The notes below the pieces were generated by a model, which was not told the origin of the DNA, did not search any database, and saw only the letters and a program-made list of their open reading frames with translations. DNA of 64,000 nucleotides, from assembly GCA_965178635.1 (NCBI GenBank), contig CBCXVT010000030.1:124001-188000 (forward strand). The letters are read 5' to 3'. Below, in pieces: positions 35,699 through 43,254 of this stretch (positions within the stretch are counted from its first letter, which is position 1; the number at the start of each line of letters is the position of its first letter). The translations under genes were made by a program, and so were the position numbers. This stretch comes from GCA-2733415 sp965178635. GTDB lineage: Bacteria; Bacteroidota; Bacteroidia; Flavobacteriales; Flavobacteriaceae.

Positions 35699-36949
35699 TT
35701 AGTCTAATTTTTTAAATAATACACAGGCATTATGTCCGCCAAATCCAAATGTATTACTCATAACCACTTTTAAATCTCTTTTTTGAGCTTTGTTAAGGGT
35801 TAAGTTTAATTTAGAATCTATGTTTTCATCATGAGTTTCATGATTAATTGTTGGAGGAACTATACCGTGTTTCATGGCAAGTATTGAGGCAATAGCTTCA
35901 ATAGCACCTGCAGCACCAAGTAAGTGTCCAGTCATAGATTTTGTAGAATTAATATTTAATGTGTAAGCATGTTCACCAAAAACACGTTGAATGGCTTTTG
36001 ATTCAGCAACATCACCTAAAGGAGTAGATGTTCCGTGCATGTTTATAGCGTCAACATCAGTTATAGATAAACCTGCATCTTCAATACAGTTTTTCATAAC
36101 GTTCATAGCTCCTAATCCTTCTGGATGTGGTGCAGTCATATGATGTGCATCAGCAGATAAACCACCTCCAGCAAGTTCAGCGTAAATTGTAGCACCTCTT
36201 GCAACGGCGTGTTCGTATTCTTCTAGAATTAATGCTCCAGCTCCTTCTCCTAAAACAAATCCTTCTCTGTTGGCATCAAAAGGTCTTGATGCAGTTTGAG
36301 GGTCGTCATTTCTTGTAGATAAGGCGTGCATTGCATTAAAACCTCCAATTCCTGATTCGCATACTGCAGCTTCAGAACCTCCAGAAACTATAACATCGGC
36401 TTTTCCAAGTCTGATATAGTTCATGGCGTCAATCATAGCATTTGCGGATGATGCACAAGCAGAAACAGTAGTAAAGTTTGGTCCTCTAAAACCGTATTTT
36501 ATTGAGATATGCCCTGGAGCGATATCAGCAATCATTTTTGGGATGAAAAACGGATTGAAACGTGGTGTTCCATTTCCTGTAGCGAAACCTGTTACTTCAT
36601 TTTGAAAAGTGTCAATTCCTCCAATTCCAGCACCCCATATTACACCAACTCTATCTTTGTTGACAGTTTCCAGATCTAATCCAGAGTCAACTATTGCCTC
36701 GTCAGAAGCAACCATAGCGTATTGGGCGTAAATGTCTAGTTTTCTTGAAAATTTACGGTCCATAAAATCGGTAGCCGTAAAATTCTTCAACTCACAGGCA
36801 AACTGTGTTTTGAAATTAGTAGTATCGAAGCGAGTAATAGGGGCAGCACCACTTTTACCATTAACCAAACCGTCCCAATACTCTTGAATATTGTTTCCTA
36901 TTGGGGTAAGGGCTCCTAAACCTGTAACTACAACTCGCTTCAATTCCAT
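35699..36949 (-). CDS. fabF: 3-oxoacyl-[acyl-carrier-protein] synthase II
   Basis: A 416-residue condensing enzyme of fatty-acid elongation. The catalytic cysteine is in TTVSACASSANAM (about C165), with the two histidines in INMHGTSTPLGD and NTFGFGGHNA. The length is standard. It begins 12 bp after acpP, whose product carries its substrate, and precedes rnc. Confidence 0.97.
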   Translation of the reverse strand: MELKRVVVTGLGALTPIGNNIQEYWDGLVNGKSGAAPITRFDTTNFKTQFACELKNFTATDFMDRKFSRKLDIYAQYAMVASDEAIVDSGLDLETVNKDRVGVIWGAGIGGIDTFQNEVTGFATGNGTPRFNPFFIPKMIADIAPGHISIKYGFRGPNFTTVSACASSANAMIDAMNYIRLGKADVIVSGGSEAAVCESGIGGFNAMHALSTRNDDPQTASRPFDANREGFVLGEGAGALILEEYEHAVARGATIYAELAGGGLSADAHHMTAPHPEGLGAMNVMKNCIEDAGLSITDVDAINMHGTSTPLGDVAESKAIQRVFGEHAYTLNINSTKSMTGHLLGAAGAIEAIASILAMKHGIVPPTINHETHDENIDSKLNLTLNKAQKRDLKVVMSNTFGFGGHNACVLFKKLD

Positions 36950-36961
36950 ACTAAATACTTC

Positions 36962-37195
36962 TTATTTTGCTCCTTCTATATATGTAATAGCTTGACCTAC
37001 AGTAGCGATGTTTTCTGCTTGATCATCTGGGATTTGAATATCAAATTCTTTTTCGAATTCCATAATTAATTCCACAGTATCTAATGAATCTGCTCCTAAG
37101 TCGTTTGTGAAACTTGCTTCAACTACAACTTCGTTTTCATCAACACCTAATTTGTCTACTATTATCGCTTTTACTCTTGATGCAATGTCTGACAT
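36962..37195 (-). CDS. acpP: Acyl carrier protein
   Basis: A 77-residue acidic acyl carrier protein. The serine that receives phosphopantetheine is in LGADSLDTVELIM (S37). It carries growing acyl chains for FabF and the other Fab enzymes and donates chains to acyltransferases such as the plsC product. It is the first gene of the acpP-fabF-rnc unit. Confidence 0.98.
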   Translation of the reverse strand: MSDIASRVKAIIVDKLGVDENEVVVEASFTNDLGADSLDTVELIMEFEKEFDIQIPDDQAENIATVGQAITYIEGAK

Positions 37196-37224
37196 AATCT
37201 TTAATTTTTAAATTAGTTTGAGGG

Positions 37225-37232
37225 CAAAAGTA
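37225..37232 (-). promoter_or_regulatory. -7 box for acpP
   Basis: The minus strand reads TACTTTTG, matching TAnnTTTG, 30 nt before the acpP start. The -33 element is not clear. Confidence 0.35.
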
Positions 37233-37374
37233 AAAAACTTTATTTTAAAACCATCTTTTCAACAGAAAATGTAACCTTATTTTTTTAAATTAACATGAAG
37301 TTACTAGGTTTTATCCCTCATTTGTAAATATTTATTCTTTTTTTTGTGTTGAATAACACATGTAGCTCAAAGAT

Positions 37375-37938
37375 ATGAAACGTATTGTAATTTTCGCATC
37401 AGGTTCCGGAACAAACGCAGAAAATATTATTAAACACTTCCAAGGTAATGGTTTAGCCAAGGTTATTCATGTGTTGAGTAACAAGAAGGATGCCAAAGTT
37501 TTGAGTAGAGCATCTGCTTTAGGTGTTGCTAATAGTAGCTTTAATAAAGACGAGTTGCTAAAAACAACAACGATTCATGATTTAATGCTTGAATTGAAAC
37601 CTGATTTAATTGTATTGGCGGGATTTCTTTTGAAGTTTCCTGAAAATATTATTACTGCTTTTCCAAATAAAATAATTAATGTGCATCCGGCCTTATTACC
37701 AAAATACGGTGGTAAAGGCATGTATGGCTCAAATGTCCATAAAGCTGTGGTTGCTAATAATGAGGAAGAGTCAGGTATTACAATACATTATGTTAATAAA
37801 CACTATGATGAAGGAAATATCATTTTTCAAGCAAGCACCCAACTGTTTCCTTCAGATAGTTTTGAAGATGTTGCTGCAAAAATTCATGTGTTAGAGCAAA
37901 AGCATTTCCCATTAGTAATAGAACAACTTTTAAATTAA
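37375..37938 (+). CDS. purN: Phosphoribosylglycinamide formyltransferase
   Basis: A 187-residue PurN, which formylates GAR with 10-formyl-THF in purine synthesis. The phosphate loop FASGSGTNAENII is at the N-terminus. The catalytic asparagine and histidine are in INVHPALLPKYGG, and the later aspartate is in YVNKHYDEGNII. It overlaps rnhA by one base (TAATG). purF, an earlier step of the same pathway, lies about 2 kb downstream. Confidence 0.96.
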   Translation: MKRIVIFASGSGTNAENIIKHFQGNGLAKVIHVLSNKKDAKVLSRASALGVANSSFNKDELLKTTTIHDLMLELKPDLIVLAGFLLKFPENIITAFPNKIINVHPALLPKYGGKGMYGSNVHKAVVANNEEESGITIHYVNKHYDEGNIIFQASTQLFPSDSFEDVAAKIHVLEQKHFPLVIEQLLN

Positions 37939-38429
37939 TGCAAGTTCAAGTTCATATATATACAGACGGTTCGTCGCGTGGTAATCCAGGTCCTGGTGGT
38001 TATGGTATTGTTATGGAGTGGGTAGGAAAGCCTTACGTTAAAGAATATTCTCAAGGTTTTGTGAAAACCACCAATAATAGAATGGAGTTGCTTGCTGTTA
38101 TTGTGGCGTTAGAACAATTAAAAAAAGAGAATACGGTTGTAAAGGTGTTTACTGACTCTAAATATGTGGTAGATTCAGTGGATAAAAAATGGGTATTTGG
38201 TTGGGAGAAAAAAGCCTTTAAGGATAAGAAGAACCCAGATCTTTGGAAACGTTTTTTGAAAATATATCGAAAGCATAACGTGTATTTTCAATGGATAAAA
38301 GGTCATAATAATCATAAACAAAATGAGCGTTGTGATTATTTAGCAGTTGAAGCTTCAAAAAAACAAAACCTATTGGTTGATGAGGTTTATGAAAGATTAA
38401 ATAATGATTCAGGGTTGTTTAAGTCGTAA
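37938..38429 (+). CDS. rnhA: Ribonuclease HI
   Basis: A 163-residue RNase H type 1, cutting the RNA strand of RNA-DNA hybrids. The catalytic residues are visible: aspartate in IYTDGSSRGNPGPGGYG, glutamate in NRMELLAV, aspartate in VFTDSKYVVDS, and the late histidine and aspartate in IKGHNNHKQNERCD. It is translationally coupled to purN. Confidence 0.96.
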   Translation: MQVQVHIYTDGSSRGNPGPGGYGIVMEWVGKPYVKEYSQGFVKTTNNRMELLAVIVALEQLKKENTVVKVFTDSKYVVDSVDKKWVFGWEKKAFKDKKNPDLWKRFLKIYRKHNVYFQWIKGHNNHKQNERCDYLAVEASKKQNLLVDEVYERLNNDSGLFKS

Positions 38430-38457
38430 CACTTGAAGGAATAAACCTCTTTAAAAG

Positions 38458-39054
38458 ATGATAAAGCTGTTTGTAAGTTTTGTGTTAATTAACTGTTGTT
38501 TTCTGAGTTATTCTCAAAATGATTGGGAGTTAAAGAAAAATGAAGACGGTATAAAAGTTTACACGAGAAAAACACACAAGTCTTCTGTTAAAGAGTTTAA
38601 GGCAGTTATGTTGTTAAAAACATCAATGGCTTCCTTAGTTGACAAGATAACTGATGCTGAAGGTTTAAAAAACTGGAATTACAAAACCACAAAAAGCAGG
38701 TTGCTAGAACGTGTTTCTGATAGTGTTTTTATAGTGTACATGTATAATGACTTTCCATGGCCAGTAAAAAATAGAGATCATATATCTAAATTAACTCTTT
38801 CTGAGGTCAATTCGTCAACAATAAGGATTGATATTATGTCGGTTCCAAATAAGCTGCCAGAATATGATAATACCATTAGAATTGAAGAATTTTCAGGTTA
38901 TTGGCTCTTAGAAAAGACAGATAAAGGCATTGGCGTAACTCAACAAATGCATGGCGAACCAAAAGGGAATGTGCCTTCTATGATAATCAATGCAACTTTA
39001 GCAAAAGCACCTTTATATTCATTTAAAAGATTAAAAAAAGATATAATCAACTAA
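38458..39054 (+). CDS. START-domain lipid-binding protein
   Basis: A 198-residue secreted protein with a signal peptide (ending near SYSQ) and a single START-like domain over almost the whole mature part (DWELKKNEDGIKVYTRK at the front, VPSMIINATLAKAPLYSFKRL at the end). START domains bind lipids in a deep hydrophobic cavity. The ligand here is unknown. It lies 28 bp after rnhA and may share its transcript. Confidence 0.85.
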   Translation: MIKLFVSFVLINCCFLSYSQNDWELKKNEDGIKVYTRKTHKSSVKEFKAVMLLKTSMASLVDKITDAEGLKNWNYKTTKSRLLERVSDSVFIVYMYNDFPWPVKNRDHISKLTLSEVNSSTIRIDIMSVPNKLPEYDNTIRIEEFSGYWLLEKTDKGIGVTQQMHGEPKGNVPSMIINATLAKAPLYSFKRLKKDIIN

Positions 39055-39085
39055 TATACAGTGTGTTAAAGTTTTGTTTTGATAG

Positions 39086-39116
39086 TTTGGTAAAGCAAAA
39101 AATTTACGTAATTTTG
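39086..39116 (+). promoter_or_regulatory. Promoter of the PfkB-family kinase gene
   Basis: TTTG (39086-39089), 19 nt, then TAATTTTG (39109-39116): a full match to the Bacteroidota TTTG-N19-TAnnTTTG pattern. The ATG lies 16 nt after the -7 box. Confidence 0.7.
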
Positions 39117-39132
39117 CAAAAAATTTACTTAA

Positions 39133-40062
39133 ATGAATAAACTTTTAATTGTAGGTACAGTTGCATTTGATGCTATAGAAACGCCTTTCGGAAAAACGGA
39201 TAAAATATTAGGTGGTGCTGCTACTTATATTGGGCTTTCAGCTGCTAACTTTAATAATGTAGACAGTGCAATAGTTTCTGTTATTGGAGATGATTTTCCG
39301 CAGGAATATATCGATATGCTTGAAGCTAAAAACATCAACTTAGGTGGTTTGGAAACTGTAAAAGGAGGTAAAACTTTTTTCTGGTCTGGTAGATATCATA
39401 ATGACATGAACTCTCGTGATACCTTAGATACACAATTAAATGTCTTAGAAAGTTTCAACCCTGTTGTGCCAGATGCATATAAAGATGCAGATGTGGTAAT
39501 GTTAGGGAATTTACACCCTTTAGTGCAACTAGGAGTCATTGAACAAATGACAAAAAAACCGAAATTAGTAGTTTTAGATACTATGAATTTTTGGATGGAT
39601 TGTGCATTAGCAGAATTAAAACAAGTCATAGCAAAAGTAGATGTAATCACAATTAACGATGAAGAAGCAAGACAATTATCTGGCGAATATTCATTAGTAA
39701 AGGCTGCAAGAGTGATTTCAGAAATGGGACCTAAATATGTAGTTATTAAAAAAGGAGAGCATGGCGCTTTAATTTTTGATGAGGAAAATGTCTTTTTCGC
39801 ACCAGCATTACCTTTAGAGGAAGTGTTTGATCCAACAGGAGCAGGTGACACCTTCGCAGGAGGGTTCTCAGGGTTTATTGCAAGTACAAATGATATTTCT
39901 TTTGAGAACATGAAGAAAGCGATAATTCATGGGTCAAACTTAGCATCATTTTGTGTTGAGAAATTCGGAACTGAACGTATGGAAAACTTATCTAAAACAG
40001 AGGTGTCCAATCGTTTACTGCAATTTAAAGCATTAACACAATTTGAAATAGAATTGAATTAA
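39133..40062 (+). CDS. PfkB-family sugar kinase
   Basis: A 309-residue ribokinase-like kinase. The PfkB C-terminal signature DPTGAGDTFAGGFSGF contains the catalytic aspartate, and an N-terminal GGAATYIGLSAANF glycine block fits the family. The substrate could be a sugar or nucleoside; the sequence does not decide. It has its own strong promoter and a terminator after it, so it is a single-gene unit. Confidence 0.9.
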   Translation: MNKLLIVGTVAFDAIETPFGKTDKILGGAATYIGLSAANFNNVDSAIVSVIGDDFPQEYIDMLEAKNINLGGLETVKGGKTFFWSGRYHNDMNSRDTLDTQLNVLESFNPVVPDAYKDADVVMLGNLHPLVQLGVIEQMTKKPKLVVLDTMNFWMDCALAELKQVIAKVDVITINDEEARQLSGEYSLVKAARVISEMGPKYVVIKKGEHGALIFDEENVFFAPALPLEEVFDPTGAGDTFAGGFSGFIASTNDISFENMKKAIIHGSNLASFCVEKFGTERMENLSKTEVSNRLLQFKALTQFEIELN

Positions 40063-40065
40063 ACT

Positions 40066-40092
40066 AACGCGCTGAAATTCAGCGCGTTTTTT
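40066..40092 (+). terminator. Intrinsic terminator after the PfkB-kinase gene
   Basis: A GC-rich stem AACGCGCTG / CAGCGCGTT with a 5-base loop, then six Ts. It lies 46 bp before purF. Confidence 0.88.
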
Positions 40093-40138
40093 ATTATACA
40101 ACACAACAATCGTACGCAAGTACAACAACACAACAACA

Positions 40139-42034
40139 ATGAGCGACGCTTTAAAACACGAATGTGGTATTGCCTTAATTAGGTTAAAAAAACCATTAGA
40201 GTATTACAAAGAAAAATATGGTACTGCATTTTATGGTGTAAATAAAATGTACTTAATGATGGAAAAACAGCATAATCGTGGTCAAGATGGTGCTGGTTTT
40301 GCGAGTATTAAGTTAGATATGGAGCCAGGGCAACGTTACATAAGTCGTGTGCGTTCCAACAAACAATTACCTATTCAAGATGTTTTTGCTCAAATTAATG
40401 ATAGAATTAATGGCGCGTTAAAATCGAATCCATCTTTAAATAATGATGTTAAAAGACTAAAAGAAGAAGTGCCTTATATAGGAGAAGTGCTTTTAGGGCA
40501 TGTACGTTATGGTACTTTTGGTGTAAACAGTGTAGAAAGTGTTCATCCGTTTTTAAGACAGAACAGTTGGATGCACAGAAATTTAATAGTTGCGGGTAAT
40601 TTTAACATGACTAATGTTGGGCAACTATTTAAAGATTTAGTAAATATTGGGCAACATCCAAAAGCAGAAGCTGATACGGTTACTGTAATGGAAAAGATAG
40701 GTCACTTTTTAGATAAGCAAGTTGAGAAACTTTATAAGAATGCAAAAAATGAAGGCTTATCAAAAATTGAGGCATCTTCAGTTATTGCAGATCGTTTAAA
40801 TATCGCTAAGATTTTAAAGAAATCAGCTAAAAAGTGGGATGGTGGTTATGCAATGGCAGGAATGTTAGGTCATGGTGATGCCTTTGTATTACGTGATCCT
40901 GCGGGAATTCGTCCAGCATATTATTATGAAAATGATGAAGTTGTTGTTGTTGCTTCTGAGCGCCCTGTAATTCAGACGGTGTTTAATGTGGCTTTTGATG
41001 ATGTAGTTGAACTTGATCCAGGGAAAGCAATTATTGTTAAGAAAAACGGCGAAACTAAAATTCAACAAATATTAGAGCCTTTAGAGAAAAAAGCATGTTC
41101 TTTTGAGCGTATTTATTTCTCAAGAGGTAGTGATCAGGAAATTTACTCTGAACGTAAAAAATTAGGACGATTATTATTTCCGCAGATTATGAAATCTATC
41201 GGAGATGATATCGAAAACTCAGTATTTTCTTTTATTCCAAATACTGCAGAAGTCTCTTATTACGGGATGGTTAAAGAAGGAGAATTATTTTTAAATAAGC
41301 AGAAAGAAGAATTACTACTTCAGAAAGAAAATCAAACGCCTGAAAAAATAAAAGAAATTATAGCAAAAAGATTGCGAACTGAAAAGATTGCAATAAAAGA
41401 TGCTAAACTAAGAACCTTTATTACAGACGATGATAGTAGAGATGATTTGGTAGCACATATTTATGACATTACGTATGGTTCTGTAAAACCAACGGATAAT
41501 TTAGTAATTATTGATGATTCTATTGTTCGTGGGACAACGTTACAAAAGAGTATTTTGACAATGATGGATCGTTTGAATCCTAAAAAAATCGTTGTTGTCT
41601 CTTCTGCACCACAAATCCGTTATCCAGATTGTTACGGTATTGATATGGCTAACTTAGAAGGTTTAATTGCTTTTAGAGCGATGTTAGCATTATTGAAAGA
41701 TGATAATAAATACCATTTAGTAAAAGAGACTTATGACAAGTGTCTTACTCAAGTAGGGTTACCTGATACAGAAGTTCAGAATTTTGTAAAAGATTTATAC
41801 GGATTGTATACAGATGAGGAAATTTCGAAGAAGATTGCAGAATTGTTAAGTTCAGAAGGTTTAAATGCTGAGGTTGACATTATTTATCAATCAGTTGAGA
41901 ATTTACATAAAGCGTGTCCGAAGAATTTAGGAGATTGGTATTTTACCGGTGATTATCCAACACCTGGAGGACATCGTGTTGTAAACAGAGCTTTTATTAA
42001 TTTCTTTGAAGGAAATAAAGAAAGAGCTTATTAA
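40139..42034 (+). CDS. purF: Amidophosphoribosyltransferase
   Basis: A 631-residue PurF, the first committed step of purine synthesis. The glutaminase nucleophile is the cysteine in KHECGIALIRL (C9), which would become the mature N-terminus after propeptide removal. The PRPP-binding motif is LVIIDDSIVRGTTLQKS. The protein is about 125 residues longer than E. coli PurF, with extra sequence around 370-420 and at the C-terminus, as in other Bacteroidota. The leader before the ATG is a CAACAA-rich stretch of about 40 nt. Confidence 0.95.
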   Translation: MSDALKHECGIALIRLKKPLEYYKEKYGTAFYGVNKMYLMMEKQHNRGQDGAGFASIKLDMEPGQRYISRVRSNKQLPIQDVFAQINDRINGALKSNPSLNNDVKRLKEEVPYIGEVLLGHVRYGTFGVNSVESVHPFLRQNSWMHRNLIVAGNFNMTNVGQLFKDLVNIGQHPKAEADTVTVMEKIGHFLDKQVEKLYKNAKNEGLSKIEASSVIADRLNIAKILKKSAKKWDGGYAMAGMLGHGDAFVLRDPAGIRPAYYYENDEVVVVASERPVIQTVFNVAFDDVVELDPGKAIIVKKNGETKIQQILEPLEKKACSFERIYFSRGSDQEIYSERKKLGRLLFPQIMKSIGDDIENSVFSFIPNTAEVSYYGMVKEGELFLNKQKEELLLQKENQTPEKIKEIIAKRLRTEKIAIKDAKLRTFITDDDSRDDLVAHIYDITYGSVKPTDNLVIIDDSIVRGTTLQKSILTMMDRLNPKKIVVVSSAPQIRYPDCYGIDMANLEGLIAFRAMLALLKDDNKYHLVKETYDKCLTQVGLPDTEVQNFVKDLYGLYTDEEISKKIAELLSSEGLNAEVDIIYQSVENLHKACPKNLGDWYFTGDYPTPGGHRVVNRAFINFFEGNKERAY

Positions 42035-42103
42035 AGTGTAATTATCTACCTGTGAACAATTATTTTAACTGTTTGTCTATTTAATTTTTATAAATTAACA
42101 AAT

Positions 42104-42202
42104 GTTTATATCTTGCATATACCATAACATAAGTAGGTTAAGTTCATGGTAGATTTGGGGCAAAAAAGGCAAGTTAATTCTTGTCTTTTTTATTGGAATA
42201 AA
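42104..42202 (+). repeat. Direct repeat copy 1 (candidate small RNA unit)
   Basis: A 99-bp unit identical in every base to 42337-42435. It holds a hairpin TACCATAAC / GTTCATGGTA (42120-42128 with 42142-42151) and a second hairpin AAAAAAGGCAAG / CTTGTCTTTTTT (42162-42173 with 42180-42191), which is a good terminator. The order hairpin then terminator suggests a short transcript of about 75-90 nt on the plus strand. It may also act as the purF terminator. Confidence 0.85.
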
Positions 42203-42336
42203 TTTAAGTAAATGCTGAGGTTGATATTACTCACAAAAATTGATTTACCACAAATTACAGGTGTTTTACGTCGAAATATAACACTTTAACAAGTATTAAG
42301 GTAGTTTACCTGAATTGTTGTGATGGGTTAACATAA

Positions 42337-42435
42337 GTTTATATCTTGCATATACCATAACATAAGTAGGTTAAGTTCATGGTAGATTTGGGGCAAAAAA
42401 GGCAAGTTAATTCTTGTCTTTTTTATTGGAATAAA
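42337..42435 (+). repeat. Direct repeat copy 2 (candidate small RNA unit)
   Basis: The second copy, 233 bp downstream of the first, with the same hairpins (TACCATAAC / GTTCATGGTA, then a terminator at 42395-42424). Similarity extends weakly upstream over a shared TTAACA, which may be part of a promoter. A 21-codon frame from the internal ATG exists in copy 1 but is probably chance. Confidence 0.85.
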
Positions 42436-42453
42436 CTTTCGGGTACAGACCAA

Positions 42454-42487
42454 AAAAAATGGGCAAACATGTGTTTGCCCATTTTTT
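42454..42487 (-). terminator. sodA intrinsic terminator
   Basis: A perfect 16-bp stem AAAAAATGGGCAAACA / TGTTTGCCCATTTTTT, 22 bp beyond the sodA stop on the minus strand. Confidence 0.88.
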
Positions 42488-42509
42488 GATATTATAAGTA
42501 AATTAAAAT

Positions 42510-43118
42510 TTATTTACTTTCTGCATAACGTCTTTCAACTTCGTTCCAGTTAATTACTTTAAAGAAAGCATCAATATAATCCGGTCTTCTGTTTTGGTAG
42601 TTTAAGTAGTAAGCATGCTCCCAAACATCTAATCCTAAAATTGGAGTTCCTCCACAAGTTACACCAGGCATTAACGGGTTATCTTGGTTTGGTGTAGAAC
42701 ACACACTAATTTTTCCCCCTTTGTGCACACATAACCATGCCCATCCAGACCCAAATTGAGTAGCGGCAGCTTTTGAGAATGCTTCAATAAAAGCATCTTT
42801 TGATCCGAATTCAGCTTCAATAGCGTCCTTTAAGTCTCCAGATAAATATCCTCTATCTTCAGGATTCATAACTGTCCAGAATAATGAGTGGTTATAAAAT
42901 CCACCTCCGTTATTACGTACAGCACCGTTAGACATGTCTAAGTTGGCTAAAATATCTTCAATTGATTTTCCTTCTAAATCAGTTCCAGCTACAGCTGCGT
43001 TTAATTTAGTAGTGTATCCGTTATGATGCTTTGAATGGTGAATTTCCATTGTTCTAGCGTCAATATGTGGTTCTAATGCATCGTATGCGTATGATAATTG
43101 TGGTAATTCAAAAGCCAT
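42510..43118 (-). CDS. sodA: Superoxide dismutase, Fe/Mn type
   Basis: A 202-residue superoxide dismutase. Metal ligands are visible: a histidine in HHSKHHNGYTTKLN, a histidine in FYNHSLFWTVM, and aspartate plus histidine in LGLDVWEHAYYLNYQNRRPDY. It removes superoxide in the cytoplasm. Iron versus manganese use cannot be settled from sequence here. It is a single-gene unit. Confidence 0.96.
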   Translation of the reverse strand: MAFELPQLSYAYDALEPHIDARTMEIHHSKHHNGYTTKLNAAVAGTDLEGKSIEDILANLDMSNGAVRNNGGGFYNHSLFWTVMNPEDRGYLSGDLKDAIEAEFGSKDAFIEAFSKAAATQFGSGWAWLCVHKGGKISVCSTPNQDNPLMPGVTCGGTPILGLDVWEHAYYLNYQNRRPDYIDAFFKVINWNEVERRYAESK

Positions 43119-43155
43119 AATTGTATATTTTAAAAGATTAATTTTTAATTCAACC

Positions 43156-43163
43156 CAAATTTA
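43156..43163 (-). promoter_or_regulatory. -7 box for sodA
   Basis: The minus strand reads TAAATTTG, matching TAnnTTTG, 38 nt before the sodA start. No convincing -33 element. Confidence 0.35.
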
Positions 43164-43254
43164 CAAAAACAAATAAGAAGATAATATCAATTGAAATAAT
43201 TAATCTTTATTGCACCATATAGTTTGTATATTGTGTGGCCTAAAACTGAATTCA

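Larger units (their letters stand above)
42035..42509. other. 475-bp intergenic region after purF holding a tandem repeat
   Basis: No protein gene is supported. The region contains two perfect 99-bp direct repeats (42104-42202 and 42337-42435), a 134-bp spacer that begins with a 20-bp near-copy (19 of 20 identical) of a piece of the purF coding sequence, and the sodA terminator at 42454-42487. Confidence 0.8.

Noticed and set aside
42146..42208. A 21-codon frame inside repeat copy 1
   Set aside because: The reading runs through a terminator hairpin and differs in its end between the two copies; conservation is better explained by an RNA.
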